Shown one piece after another: positions 1-13,544 of a stretch of 64,000 nt of DNA; position 1 is the stretch's first letter; the number at the start of each line of letters is the position of its first letter. The stretch is from Colletotrichum lupini (Eukaryota; Ascomycota; Sordariomycetes; Glomerellales; Glomerellaceae), in contig NC_064677.1 in NCBI RefSeq assembly GCF_023278565.1, positions 5,580,001 through 5,644,000 of the forward strand, read 5' to 3'. The notes below the pieces were generated by a model. It saw nothing but the letters and a program-made list of their open reading frames with translations. It was not told where the DNA came from and made no database searches. Made by a program: the position numbers and the translations under genes.

Positions 1-569
1 GTGAAGATCTTCTGCTGCATAATGGCACTCCCAGAGAGTTTCGATGCTCCTCCAAGCCTTTGAATGCTGCTTTCTTCCATTGATTGTGTTCGTCGTAGCT
101 CAAAGCTGATTCCCTTGGCACTGACGCCAGTCCTGATGGCACCAGGAGCCCAGGCGTGGAAGTGCAAAGCCTGTAGTAGAAACGGGTAGGATCCAGGGCG
201 GCCCGTGGCTCTAAAAGGCATGGCAGATCTATGACAGGCTCAAAACACCAGGGACCTTTCGAGGAGAATGCCAAGGACTGCCGTCGCTTGTGCCTTCGCT
301 TGTGCCTTCGACTGTTCGGTTCGAGCTCGCCCTGACGTAGTTTTGATATCAGCGCAGGCAGTCAAATAAGTCTCACTGGGGCCGGTGTGAAGGGGGACAA
401 TACGACTTAGCTCTGAGTATCGTCCTGGGCATATTCCGAAAAGACTACCTTGCGGGCTGTGATAGAGGAAGGCGAGTGCTACCTTACTAAAAAGAATGTT
501 TCTGAGCATCGTCGCTGCCTCATAACCAGGGCTTACAAGGACTTTGGCAGCCGCGGGAATCCCGCTGCC

Positions 570-593
570 CACACACACACACACACACACACA
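570..593. repeat. (CA)n microsatellite in the left gene-free flank
   Basis: About twelve CA units. The stretch 1-987 holds no gene I can support: the open frames over it are low-complexity or depend on the microsatellite. It is the 3' flank of the phytoene desaturase gene. Confidence 0.9.
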
Positions 594-987
594 AGATGGG
601 CTATAAACGCGGTTCATCGAGTGGCCTCTCATTTCAGCCAGCCGTGCGATGCGTCCTTCTTATCCACTCGGCCAATTAGGTAGATGAAACCACCAGCCTC
701 CATGTTCGCCATCTTTGATTTCGTTATCTAAGGGCGATAGTATGCTGTCTCCTACCATTTAACCCAGCCAAAGATCACGATCTCAAGGCTCCCATGAACT
801 GGATGGTTCCGAGGTGCCACCCGTGCGACTGGACTTGCGAATAAACGTCATTGAGGGGCATTACTCGAGCGAGCGTGGCTCTACCAGAACAGAAATATAC
901 CATTGAGTTTTTGAAGTGAGGTGTCTATTTTGACCAAAAAGATGCTCCCGAGTACAAATCGTGCCTTTCATAGCTTACATGACAAAC

Positions 988-2724
988 TTAGCAAACCCAT
1001 GGTTGTACGGTAGGCCAGAAGATAAAGTAAATCAACGCCAAAACCAGTCCGACAGACAAGACAGCAACTTCCTCGGATCCGAAGTGGAATCCGTACCGTA
1101 CGTTATCCAGCTTCTTGTTCCCTGGTGACAGGCTTTGGGGCTTCAGAATACCGTCGAAGCCCCGGGCCCAGGGTACTTCCAATCCCCGATCGTCGAGAAT
1201 CTGCTCAGCCGTGATCTTGGCGCCAGCCATGACAATCGGCACGCCGGTACCAGGGTGAGTGCTTGCGCCGACGAAGTATGCGTTCTCCAAACCCTCTGCG
1301 CGCGTACGCGGGCGGAAAGCAAGAACGTTGAAGATGCCATGCGTCAAACCCAAGATAGCACCCTTGTCGAGGTTGAACTTCTCTTCCCACGTCAAGGGCG
1401 TGTTGACAATCTCATGTGTAATGGAATCAGTCAGGGGCGCGCAGCCCGTCCTTGCGCTCACAATCTCCACGACGGCGGCGCGGGCGCGAGCGACGATGTC
1501 GTCCCAGTGCTTCGGGTCGGACGTCAGCCCCGGCCCGTCGCCCTTTGACTCCTGGAGGTGGCCGACGGGCACGAGGACGATGACAGTGTCCTTTCCCTCG
1601 GGCGCCGCGGAGGGGTCGATCCTGCTAGGCACGTTGACGTAGAAGCTGGGCTGGGTGGGGAGGGAGTGGCGCTTGAAGATGGCGTCAAAGGACTCCTGGT
1701 ACTCCTCGGCGAGGAAGATGTTGTGGACGGACAGCTCGGGGATCTTGCGGTCCATGCACCAGTAAAAGGATATGGAGCTGCAGCTGGCCTCCCTCTTGCG
1801 GAGAGACTTTGTGTAGTCGGTGATGGTCGGGGTCTTGGGGAGGAGGTTGCCGTAGGCGTAGACGAGGTCGGCGTTGACGATGACGACGTCTGCCGTAAGG
1901 GACTCGCCGGACTCGAGCTCCACGCCCGTCGCCTTCTGGCCGTCTGTCAGGACGCGGGATACGGGCGTGTTGAGGCGGTAGTCGACGCCCAGCCGCTCGC
2001 CGATGCGCACCAGCGCCGCCACGACCTGGTGGAAGCCGCCGCGGGGGTACCAGATGCCCTCGGCGAACTCGGTGTACTGGAGCAGAGAATACGTCGCGGG
2101 CGCGTCGAAGGGCGACATGCCCATGTACATGACGGCGAAGGTAAACACCCTCCGCAGCCTCTCGGTCCAGAAATACCTGCTCGCGCGGCTCCAGATGCTC
2201 TCTAGCGGGTGCAGGTTCACGACGTGCCTGACGAACCCGGGCCTCGCGAGATCCAGAAACTTGCCGAAATTCCGGTGCAGCACGTCCTTTACAGAGATCT
2301 CGTAGTGCGTGTGGGCCTCGCGGAGCCACTTGAGATACCGCTCGAAGCCGTCTTTGCCCTCCCAGCGCTCGATCTGCGTCTTCATGGCGGCGAGGTCGGA
2401 CGAGTGCTTGAAGAGTTCGCCGTCGTGGAACCAAATGTTGTAGTTCGTCTCGCAGCGCAGCAGGTCGACGCCCGCGTCGGCCATGGTCGTGTCCAGGTCC
2501 CGGAAGGTCTCGTGGAAAAGCTGGGGGAGGAGGAAGAGGGACGGACCTTGGTCGAAGCGGTGGCCTTCGTGGTGCATGAGGGAGCAGCGGCCGCCGGTGA
2601 AGGAGTTCTTTTCGAGGACGGTGACGGAGAAGCCTGCCTTTGCGAGGCGGGCGGCGAGGGCTACGCCGCCGGCGCCTGCGCCGACGATGATTGCCTTCTT
2701 GGGCTTTTCCCCGAGTTGAGGCAT
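988..2724 (-). CDS. carB: Phytoene desaturase (carotenoid biosynthesis)
   Basis: Uninterrupted frame of 578 residues. The N-terminus carries a dinucleotide-binding fold (VGAGAGGVALAARLAKAGF, about residues 15-33, followed by a VLEKN end of strand 2), and near residues 480-510 there is the bacterial-type phytoene desaturase signature (FVGASTHPGTGVPIVMAGA). A hydrophobic segment at the extreme C-terminus (about 553-572) would anchor it to membrane. The family converts phytoene by successive FAD-dependent desaturations to coloured carotenoids; fungal members (al-1 of Neurospora, carB of Fusarium) are about 540-600 residues, so this one is full length. No intron is needed. It diverges from carRA; the two start codons are 12.9 kb apart because of the AT-rich insertion. 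In related fungi this gene pair is light-induced; I infer but cannot see that here. Confidence 0.95.
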   Translation of the reverse strand: MPQLGEKPKKAIIVGAGAGGVALAARLAKAGFSVTVLEKNSFTGGRCSLMHHEGHRFDQGPSLFLLPQLFHETFRDLDTTMADAGVDLLRCETNYNIWFHDGELFKHSSDLAAMKTQIERWEGKDGFERYLKWLREAHTHYEISVKDVLHRNFGKFLDLARPGFVRHVVNLHPLESIWSRASRYFWTERLRRVFTFAVMYMGMSPFDAPATYSLLQYTEFAEGIWYPRGGFHQVVAALVRIGERLGVDYRLNTPVSRVLTDGQKATGVELESGESLTADVVIVNADLVYAYGNLLPKTPTITDYTKSLRKREASCSSISFYWCMDRKIPELSVHNIFLAEEYQESFDAIFKRHSLPTQPSFYVNVPSRIDPSAAPEGKDTVIVLVPVGHLQESKGDGPGLTSDPKHWDDIVARARAAVVEIVSARTGCAPLTDSITHEIVNTPLTWEEKFNLDKGAILGLTHGIFNVLAFRPRTRAEGLENAYFVGASTHPGTGVPIVMAGAKITAEQILDDRGLEVPWARGFDGILKPQSLSPGNKKLDNVRYGFHFGSEEVAVLSVGLVLALIYFIFWPTVQPWVC

Positions 2725-3854
2725 TGCTATATTATGTGATGGGTTCTCTACTAGATATGTGAGATGAGATAGATGGCTGCACTGGATGTAAGGCGATAAG
2801 TAATGCTTGTGAGATTGTCGTGAGGTAGTATAGCTGGGATTATCAAGTGCCCCCAGGAGATTATCACCAGCTCACAAGACAATGAGAGAACTTGAACAGC
2901 AAGATGAAAGATTGACGCAAGGGAAGTTGATTAACATTCATACTAGACTAATTATCCTACCATTCCAGTAAGCATGTGAAGAGAGACGGCGACTGCCAAT
3001 TGTCCCTCGCATGCCATGGGATCCACAAAAGCAACGGAGCGGCAGGTGCAGGGGGTGGGAATGAAATCGCACGAGGATGAGCTCCGCACCGGCCGGTTCG
3101 GGGTTGAGAATTGAGAGAGTGATGACACCTCGACTTCGGAGGAAGCTCCTGGCTTACGAACGTTGAAGAGACAGGACGGGCGGGATGGCGCACAAACTTC
3201 ACCCCAATCTTTGTGTTCCTTGCTGAGGTGAGCTGCCACTGGCTTGGGGTAGCATAAGGCGTGCGAAAGCAAGGGGCGTGCCGCATGAGAGAGCTCATGC
3301 ACAAACAGGGTGACAGGCTGATACGGTGCTTTAGCTACAGGTACAACCAAACAAAACGGTTGTTGAGACATTTGATATCGTATTCGCAGATCGCGATCGT
3401 TGTTGTCCCGCTTCATCGGCTACTGCTTTAGATGGAGCAGAGTATAGAGCCAAGCTCGCGGACTCGGACATTTGTAGCATTTTAGTCTTCCAACTTGCCA
3501 TTTGCCGTGAAGTGTATAAGTCGAAGTGGGCATTTTTCATCAATTAGACGTTGGTGATGAATCACCTTGGCTCTCATTCATCTGTCCGGCCCCCAAACAA
3601 TTCATGTGTTCCAAAATTCAGCCTCCAACAGGCTCTGTGAAATTGTTCTCGTCTGAAAGGCAAAACGGCACCTAGCATCCATCCCGCCTTGTCTTACTCA
3701 CCCCTTCTCACCACGTTTGACACATGGCCGCATCTCTCTCTACGGATACATCTCTTAGGTAGTATTGTCAGGAAAGCATTTAGTGTCTCCTCTCCCACCT
3801 GGCTAAAAAACCACTAGATCCGCGCCCGCTTACTATCCGTCTATTAACCCCTAG
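2725..3854. other. carB upstream region (left part of the original divergent promoter)
   Basis: 1.1 kb of ordinary composition between the carB start codon and the AT-rich insertion. Small antisense and overlapping frames around 2950-3540 show no recognisable motif and look spurious. It probably contains the carB promoter and 5' UTR; I could not pinpoint a light-response element by eye. Confidence 0.5.
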
Positions 3855-3856
3855 TA

Positions 3857-3892
3857 CGGCAGACTGCAAGAGGCACTTTGCTAAAACACTTT
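3857..3892 (+). repeat. Left terminal inverted repeat of the AT-rich insertion
   Basis: Begins CGGCAGACTGCAAGAGGCAC. The first 21 bases match the complement of the right end exactly; the match continues through AAAAC with three differences, each a T here where the right end has C, which is the direction RIP would produce. TA precedes it. Confidence 0.8.
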
Positions 3893-6647
3893 TTTTATAT
3901 ATTAAAGTAGAAATCGTATTTTATAATTACCCTACTACCTAAAATAGGGTCTAGATTAGTATAATAACCTATAAATAGGGGTTATAGAGATTTATAGTTT
4001 AAAAAATATTTTAATTTTATAATATATTAAACTATATAATAGTATATAAAATTGCGTAATATCGTACTTTAATATAAAAGTTTTTTTTCTTTTTATAACT
4101 TTATTATAGAAGTAACTACTACTTTTTACCTTCTTATAAATAAAAACTACTCTTTACTTAAGTTATTAAACTAATAGCTCGCTTATAAATATTATAATAT
4201 AAATTTATAATAACTTCTAATTTTTATATAAAACGTTATTAAACTAATTAACTTTATAATACCTCTTTATAAAGCTATTTTAAAACGACTAGTTAATAAT
4301 AATACTTATATAAGCTCTACTCTTTTTATATAATAAAAACGTATAAATATATAAACTTTAATATTAATAAAATCTCTTTTTATAAACTTAAAAGAGCGGG
4401 AACGAAGTATTTAATAAATAAAAAAGGAGCTAAAATAATTATTAATAATTAATATTTCTATTATATTATATAACGTATTCTTTTTTAAAAACGAACTTAA
4501 TAATTTCTAAATAACGACTTATATTAATATATAAGTTATTAAGAAGGTTATTAAAGAAGTTTAGTTTAATCGCTTCTTAACGTTTACTTTATATTAAGAT
4601 ATAATACGATTTATTATTTTATATTTTATAATAAATTAATAAATTCTTTTAATAAAATAAATAATATTTTTAATTAATATAAAAAATCTTTATAATATTT
4701 TAAAGTATTATAAAGTAGCGTATAAAGCTATAAATTTAAAAAGATTTTTTTTTAAAACTACGATCTTATATAAAAAAAATTACTAACTTTTTATTATTTT
4801 TTAAACTAAAATTAAGTTATTAGTTATTAAACTTTAATTAATAAAAAAGGGAAAAGGTCGTATAAAGCTAATTATAACTAAAACTTTAAGTAAAATGACG
4901 TATAAAAATATTCCGAAAACACGGCTTTTAATAAGTATTAATATTAAGCTAATAATAAAAATTAAGGAGGAATTATTAATTAAATAAAAAAAGAAGATCG
5001 TTAAGAAGGAGGTAAAGGCTAAGAAAAAAGTTAAAAAGAATAAAAACAATAAAAAAGACGAGATTATAATAGTTTAATAAGAAAATAAAGCTTATAATAA
5101 TAAATAACTTAATATATTATAAAAATAAAAACGAGTATTCTCGTTAGTAAATAGTTTAAAATAAACTATAATTATATTTATAATTCTTTTTTATCCTTAA
5201 TATTACTTATAATTACGAAGCTATTTAATATTTTAAAATTAATTCTAAAGTTTTTTAATTTTTACTTAACTTATATAATACTACTTTATAGTTTACTAAG
5301 TAAAATAACTTCTAGTTAAAGCTTATTACGTATATACCATTTTAAACGAAAACGAAAATATTAATACGCTTTAAAATAAGGATAATTAGCCTTACTAAAC
5401 TTCGTACTTTTAGCTAATGTAGTTAGGGAGCCCTTAATAATTAAGGTATAAATCTATAAAATAGTATAAAAAAGATATATATCTAGATTATTACTATTCT
5501 AAATAGTGTTTAATAATTATTAAACTTAGTTTTAGTTAATTAGCTATATAAAGTTTTATATAATTCGTAATATAAGTTAATAATATAGTTACTATAACTA
5601 ACTAAAAATAATATAAGGGTAATCTTTTTAATAACGAATTTAATAAGAGTTCTAAATTTATATAAAGTTAATAAAATTAAAATAAATTAGTAATATATAC
5701 GTAAATAGAAATATAATTTAGTTAAAGAGTATATTTATATAAAATAGCCCTTAGAACTTAAGTAGTTAGAAGTATTTTTTATAAACGTAAATATACTTAT
5801 ATATATTAAAATATATATTATTTACTTACTAATATACTAATTTATTTTAATAAAAACGATTTTACTAACTCTTAATCTTAACGTTATAAATACTTTTATT
5901 AAAGATTTAGTAATTACGGAATAAAATTAGACTTTTTATTATTAAATAGTATTATAAAAAGTAATAATAAATACTAAATATAAGAACGGTTTCTTTCCCT
6001 TAGTTTAAACGAACTCGTAATAATATAAATCCCTATTATTAAATAATAATAAGATATTATATAAGTATATTCCGGGATATATAAATAAAAACCCCTATAT
6101 AGAACTATATAATAAACTATAAATAAGTATTAATACTAATATAGATCTTAAATCTAAATAATAAAAGCTTATTATACGTATCTAAAAACTAAATATAATT
6201 TAGTCTAAGAGTTATAAACCTTTTATAATAATATTTTATTTTACTTAACTAATCTTAAACTTATTATAAAAAGGTTTAATAATATATAAAATAAAGTTTA
6301 TTTTAGTTAATAATATAAGCTTATTAACGAACTTATATATAAAAATACTCTTTATTATACTTTTTAATATAATAAGTAACCTTTAGTATATTAAAAAAAA
6401 ACTCTTTTAATTATTATTATATAATTACGAGCTATTTTAGTATTTATCGTTACTAAAGCTAATTTTATTAACGAAGTATTAATAATCCTATAACTATAAT
6501 TATAAATCTTTTAGACTAAAGTTAAAAAAAGATATCTTTATTATTTAAGTATTATTAAAAAAATAATTCTTAGATATAAATTAATAGATATTTAAAAAAG
6601 ACCGTACGCTCTTTTTATTATAAATCCTATTTTATAAGTTAATATTT

Positions 6648-7765
6648 CCCTCTAATAGAGCAATCTGCCGGGGCCGTACTATATATTACGTATTAAGGAA
6701 AACTAAGTATATTGCGCTTTATACCTAACTATTAATTAAAACTCTTAACTTTCTGCTACGTAAAGTCTTCTTAAGTTCTAGCTACTTATAGGGCGAGCTT
6801 TACTTACTCTAATATACACAGGACCTCTTAGTACTAGCCCGCGTGGGTAGCTAGGTTTAATATAATTTATTTTTTTATATAAGTATTATTATTACCCGGG
6901 GGGTCCCGTAGGAGCTATTTAAGGCGCTAGCTTATTACCCTAACCCTATATACCTCTAGCTCGTTTATCGTAACTATTATAACTAGGCCGGTATTAATAT
7001 ACCGGATCTTAATATCCGTACTAGCCCGGCTATTTATAACGCCTATAATATTACTTAGCTAAATTCTATACTATTAGAAAGTACTTCGCTACTTTTTAAG
7101 CGTACTTACGTTAGTTACGATAGCTATAGCGTCGAGCTAGCTAAAGAGGGCGCCCAGCCCGAGAAGGGTAGACTTATTAATAGGTATTTTTAGAGTTCTA
7201 GCTTACTAATTACTAACTATATACTAGGAATAGAGTAGTAGTTTATATATTAATAAGTTTGTTTAGTAGATTTGTTTAGTGGATTTGTTTAGTAGATTTG
7301 TTTAGTAAATTTATTTAGTTTAAATAGAGAGTAGCTTTGGGCAATATTAGAAGCGATGAGGATAAAAAGAATCTTTACGAGCTCTAAAGAGTAGTAGATA
7401 TTGGCTTATTTAGCCCTTTTTTTAGAAACCTCTACGTCGCTATTAAAGTTTAGAACTTTTATAGTTAAGGGCCGCCTCTAACTATTACGACCGACTATAG
7501 CGGCTGACTATTGTGGCTAATTATTACGGCCGACCTTTACTATCGACCTTTCTAGCCGGCGCCGCTGCGGTAGCTTACTTATCTTAAATTAAATAATAGT
7601 TTTTATATCGAAATTATTATATTATGTTAAGCGCGTGCTTAAGATATATTGCGCGTATTATATAATTAAAAAGTATACTATATTATATAATTTCCCTTAA
7701 AAGCGTAATCCCGTTAAGGTCGATCTTTTGTGCCTATAAAGCTAGAAAAAAAAAACCACCACATA
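6648..7765 (+). repeat. Left arm of a long inverted repeat (about 1.1 kb)
   Basis: Matches the complement of 10305-11495 over its length. Anchor points are GCCGGGGCCGTA near 6668, TTACGTATTAAGGAAAAC near 6690, a 13-bp tandem array near 7258-7320, and GGTCGATCTTTTGTGCC near 7720. Most differences between the arms are C/T or G/A transitions, as expected if each arm was mutated by RIP after duplication. Confidence 0.8.
7258..7320 (+). repeat. 13-bp tandem array in the left arm
   Basis: About five units of a GTTTAGTAGATTT-like 13-mer with single-base variants. The same array occurs in inverted orientation in the right arm, so it was part of the duplicated unit. Confidence 0.8.
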
Positions 7766-8889
7766 AGTTAATATTTAAAAGTTCGCTTTATAATTCTAAT
7801 ATTAAAAACTATAAAAATATATATAATAATGATATTATAAGTCTAATTACTCTCTAACTTTATAATAATTATTATTTAATATAATAAAGATTAATATATA
7901 GTCGTACTATTTTAAAAAAGTAGTAATATATGAAATAAGAAACTAAAAAAGAAATTTTAAATAAGGGGTAAATATTTATATATAATTATAATAATATATA
8001 GGGGTATCCTTTTACTTATACAGTTTTATAAATATATATATAAAAATCAAACGCTTATAGGGATTTATAATACTAAAAAAAACAAAAAAGTATATAATAA
8101 TAATATATAATAAATAAAAGTTCTATAATTTTACTAAAAACGTTAAAATTTAGGGGGAGCCTTTATACGGTTAGTTACGGCCTCTTACGGACTAAACTAA
8201 GTATATATACTCTAATTTATAACTAATAAGTACCCTACGACTTTATAAGGGCCTTACTACCTAAGTATTAAGCCTAACTATATTATATCTTAATATATAC
8301 CTATATAAACTCCTATACTATATTATATAAAAATATTAAATTAATTACTCCTTACTTAGAGTTTATATAAGTTAATAACTCTTTTTATAATTTTATATAT
8401 TATTATATATACTCTTTTTGTTATTTTTAGCCTACTTAGCTACTTATTTAAAAACTTTTACTATTATATAAAAGTATATAGCAGGGATAGTACCTAAAGA
8501 CTTAAGTAGAGCGCTAATATAGATTTTATTACGACTTTTATAATTATAACCGCGCTTAATAATTTTAATAAGCGTATTATAAACTAATATAAACTATTAA
8601 TAAACTATAAATAAATATAAAGTAATATAGGGTAACGTATAAGTAATAATAAGAGGTATAACGAGTATATACTTATATATAGTAAATATATAATTATAAC
8701 TAAAGTAGCCCTTATTTATAAAAGTAACGTAATTAATAAATATACTTTTATTAGCCTTATAATAAGTATATAACTTAGTACTAGTCTTAGTATTATTATA
8801 TATAGTCGTTTAGATAGTATTAGTAGCCTAAGTACGAGTTATAGTAATATCCGGGGGTATATAATAACTATTCTTAGTAATTTTAAAGT

Positions 8890-9190
8890 TAAGCTTAATT
8901 TAACGCTAGGGCTAGATTATACGGGTTAATATAATAATATTAAATAGTATAAAGTAGTATATACTAACTTATATAATACTAAGGTTATAAATCTAGTAAA
9001 AAGTCTTTAAAAAAGAAAATAAAAAGCCTATAAATAATATAAAAATCCGTATAATAAAGAAGCTATTATATAAAAATATACGTACTAATAAAGAAGGGAA
9101 TTAATATACTAGCGTCGCAAATTAATATACTAGTATCGCTCTTATACTAGTATTGCTATTTTACTTTTTAATTAGTCTAAAAAAATTTAT
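8890..9190 (+). repeat. Second inverted repeat family, inner copy
   Basis: Matches the complement of about 13545-13765. Clearest stretch is 9097-9180, with repeated AATTAATATACTAGCGTCGC-like motifs followed by TTTTTAATTAGTCTAAAAAA. The repeated AATTAATATAC motif looks like a subterminal region of a transposon. Confidence 0.65.
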
Positions 9191-10304
9191 TAATATAGTT
9201 AGATTTTATTAAATACTTATAAAATATCCTAAGCCTTTATTCCTTTACTCTTTTTATACTTAAGTTATATTATTAAGCTTCGAAATCTAACTTATAGTAT
9301 TTACTTATAATAGCTTTTATAATTAGAGTTAAAAACGTTCTTTAAGGCTAATTTTAAAATAATACCCTTATTAAAAAACTTCCCTCTTTATAAAAACGAC
9401 TATTAATTAATTACGGCCTCTTATTATTATCTAGCTAATTATTATTATCTCCCTCTTTAAAAAGTAGTTACTTTAATATTAACTAATTTTATAAAGTTGG
9501 TAATTTTAAAAAATAGCGTAACCTTATTACCGAGCTCCTAATTAGTATATTATAAAATACGTAACTTTTTATAGATAATTACCTTAATATAGAGCTTATA
9601 TTATACTTTATTTACTATTTCCTTAAGGGAATAATAAAAACCTAGCGAACTACTTTTTTATAGCTTTTTTTAAAATATAACCCCTTTGTTTTTAATAAAT
9701 AATCTTACTAACCTTTTTATTTTATAATAAAGTAGTTTAGTAATACTCTTTAGCTTATTAAATAGGTTATTAAGATTAATTAATAGTTAATAATAATACT
9801 ACTTTAATAATAAGAATATATCCGTTAATAATAATAAATATAGGGTCCCTAAGTTAACTTACTAACCTATTTACCCCTATAACTATTTTTTACTTAAAAT
9901 AAAGCGTTTTTTTAAATTATAGCCTCTTATTATATTCTAAATAACTAATCCTTTTCTTTTTTTATAATTAAAATCCTAAACTTATTAATTCTTAGCGATT
10001 TAAAATAAATTTATAATACCCTTTTTAGCTAAGTTAATAATTTTATAAAAGCTAATAGATTTAGTATTATAAAATAGAATAAATATAAAGCTCGAGGCTA
10101 ACTTATTTAATATACTTTTTAATATAATCGTTTTAATAAGCCTAGGCTTATGTAAAGCACTAGTATTTAATAATATAAGTTTTATAAATACGGTTATAAA
10201 TAATAAGTTATTACTAAGGCTTAAGAAGAGGATAAGTAGCTATTATATTATTATTTAGACCTTTAGTATAATTAATATAATTATAGCCCTAGCTTTAAAG
10301 CTTT

Positions 10305-11495
10305 TATATAGTGGTTTTTTTTTCTAGCTTTATAAGTATAAAAGATCGACCTTAACGGGATTACGCTTTTAAAAGAAATTATATAATACGGTATACTTTT
10401 TAATTATATAATATACGTAATATACCCTAAGTACGCGCTTAATATAATATAGTAATTTTAATATAAAAACCGCTATATAATTCGGGATAAGTAAGCTACC
10501 CTCTTTGGCTACTTATTAATAATAAGCTAAGTAATATATTTACGTAATAGTACTGGTTAGAAAGGTTAATAGTAGAGGTCGGCCGTAATAGTTAGTTATA
10601 ATAGTTAGCTATAATAATTAAAAGCGGCCTTTTTTAACCATAGAGGTTTTAAACTTTAATAATAACGTAGAGGTTTCTAAAAAAAAGGGCTAAATAAGCT
10701 AATATTTACTACTTAAAGCTCGTAAAGATTCTTTTTATTTTTATCGCTTCTAATATTACCCAAAGCTCTATTTAAACTAAATAAATTTACTAAATAAATT
10801 TACTAAATAAATTTACTAAATAAATTTACTAAATAAACTTATTAATATATAAACTATTATTTAAATAGTTAGTTAGATAACTAGTTAAGAGGTTAGTTAG
10901 TTAAAATATTACTTCGATAAGAACTTATTTTAAAGATACTTATTAATAAGTCTACTCCTCTCGGGCTAGGCGCCCTTAGCTAGCTCGACACTATAGCTAT
11001 CGTAACCAATATAAATATACTTAAGGATTAGTAAAGTACTTTTTAATAACACGGAATTTAGCTAAGTAATAGTACGAATATTATAAATAGCTAGGTTAAT
11101 ACGGATATTAAGATCTAGTATATCGATATTAGCTTAGAAATTATACTTTATAAAATTAAAAATCCCTTTAATACGGGCTATATTATAAATATAAAGGAAT
11201 ATATAAGGGGCCCCCTAACCCTTAATAAAAAAGAGTATATAATATAGGATTTAGCTATTTATATAAGTTAGTACTAAGAGGTTTTATATATATTAAAGTA
11301 AGTATAGCTCGCCCTCTAAATAGCTAGAACTTAGAAGATTACGGGGGAAGGTTAGGAGCTATTAATAAAAAGAAGATAACGGTTAAGTTAGTTAATTACT
11401 ATTTTAATTAGTAGTTAAGTATAGAGCGCAATATACTTAGTTTTCCTTAATACGTAATATATAATACGGCCCCGGCGGATTACTCCGTTAGGGGG
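10305..11495 (-). repeat. Right arm of the long inverted repeat
   Basis: Inverted counterpart of 6648-7765. It ends outward in a complement of CCCCTAACGGAGTAATCCGC, while the left arm has the C-to-T-shifted version CCTCTAATAGAGCAATCTGC. The two arms enclose about 2.5 kb of further AT-rich sequence (7766-10304). Confidence 0.8.
10782..10845 (-). repeat. 13-bp tandem array in the right arm
   Basis: About five units of AAATAAATTTACT, the inverted and more AT-shifted version of the array at 7258-7320. Confidence 0.8.
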
Positions 11496-13544
11496 TTTAA
11501 AGCTTTTATATACCCTTTATATCGTAAGCTTATTAAAATAATTAAGAATATTATTAAAATTATAAGTTAATAAGTTAGGATTCGGGCTTATAATATATAT
11601 ATTATTATTTAAAAATAGTTCTTAGAATCCTTATTTACTTAGCGAGATATTTATAATACTAAGGCTCGTATAAACTAAAAAAAACTAGTTAAATACTCGC
11701 TAATTATAGTGTTAATTAAGCTATTTAATAAACGAGATATTTTATATATAATAAAATAGGTAAATAACGAGCTAAACTACTTTATTAGCCTTATTTAAAC
11801 CTTTCTTTATTATTTTTAAATATAAAAGCGATTCTTTAAAGTAATTAGTTTTAATAATATTTATAATACTAATCGCTTTAAGCTCTTTCTTTTTTAGGTT
11901 ATTAAGTAGACCTATTTTAAATTTATTTATAATACTATATTCGGCCTTATTAATAACAAAAAATTAAAGGGTTTCTAATTTTTCTTAATAAGTATTTACT
12001 AACTTATAAACTAATACTTAGTTTATTACCCTATTATTATTATTATAAATTATAATAAGTAAATAAAGGCTATACTAAACGAGTAGTTCCCGGATATTTA
12101 GTAATAACTCTATATTTACTATATTAACTCTAATATTATACTTAGGGCTAAGTAAAAGTAAGTTAAGGACCGTAGCTATAATAATAATAGTAATAGGTTT
12201 AATAACGAGGGATATTAACTATATAAAAATAAGGCCTATATTAATACGCTTATTAATAAGCCCCCCCCTTATACGTATTATAAGGTCTTTATAATATAAA
12301 AGCTTATTATTTTTACTAAGACTAAGTATACTTTTAAAAAAGCCTAGACTAAGCTCTATAAAGAGTTTAATAACTAATTATTTTATTTAAAAATATTAAA
12401 ACTTTAGTACTCGCGTTATTTTTAGTACTAAGTTAAGTAATAATAATATTAAAGGTTATTTTTTAAATAGTCTTAGTTACTTATATTAGCTTATTAACGT
12501 TATATAAGATATAATTAGTAATTAAGAACTACGTTTTTATTAAGCTTATATAAAAGACGAGGTATTTATAAACTAAAAGTATATAAGTACTTATTTTAAA
12601 TATCTAAGTAAACTTTAAATAATACTTTTTTAAAAATATTTTATTTTAAATAAGATATAAAGCCGGTTTATAAAAAAAATAATACTATTTAATAAGAGGT
12701 TATTCCTAAACCCCCTCGGATTTTATAATTTAAATTATACTATTTTAATTAAACTAAGTATCTTATACTATTATAAAATCTATTTTAAAATATTAAATTT
12801 AGCTATTTTTAATAAATAAGAAATATACTTTTAATAATATCTTTGAGAGACGTTTTTTTAAATTTATATTATTAAATCCTTAATTTTAAAATTATTATAT
12901 CCCTCTATAATAAGCTAAAGAATATAGTATAGCTTATTTTATTATAACTAGCCTTATTAAAAAAAAGCTAGTTAGCTAGTTAAGCTTATATTATTTATAA
13001 TAATTAAGGTATTAATAATAAGAAGCGAGGCTACTTATTTAAAAATAAAAATAAGTTAACGCTAGCTAGGTTTATAAAAAAAATAAGTTAGTTAAGTTAA
13101 AGCTAAATATTAAGCTTATTTTAGTAATTAATAAAGAGCTAGTTTAGTATTTTTAATAGGGGAGGATAATAAGGAATTATATAAATAAACGGTTAATATA
13201 ACTTAGTATTTAAAAAAAACAAAGCTCGTAAAAAGTAGTTTATAATAATAATAAATTATTATAATTATATTAAAAAAAGTAGTTAAGTAGACGTTATTAT
13301 AATTTATTTTTTATATATTTTAAGTATATAATAAAAAAAGCCTTATTTATTTAAGATTTATAAAAGCTTATATTACTAACTAATTTAAAATTTATAAATC
13401 TTAAATAAGTAATATAATAATTCTAAACGAGTACGTAAGTTATAGTAGTATTCTTATTTTTAAAAATCTTAAACTAAAGCTTAAGTTAAAAAGGATAATA
13501 AGAATAACTATATTAATATAGTTATTCTTACTACTTTTATAAAA

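Noticed and set aside
240..683. Two overlapping open frames on opposite strands around the CA repeat
   Set aside because: Both read through the microsatellite and have no domain or plausible structure.
4834..5049. 71-codon hydrophobic frame in the AT-rich block
   Set aside because: Phe/Ile/Leu string produced by A/T-only DNA.
7258..7320. Regular short repeats that could suggest a CRISPR array
   Set aside because: They are contiguous 13-bp tandem units without spacers, in a fungal transposon.
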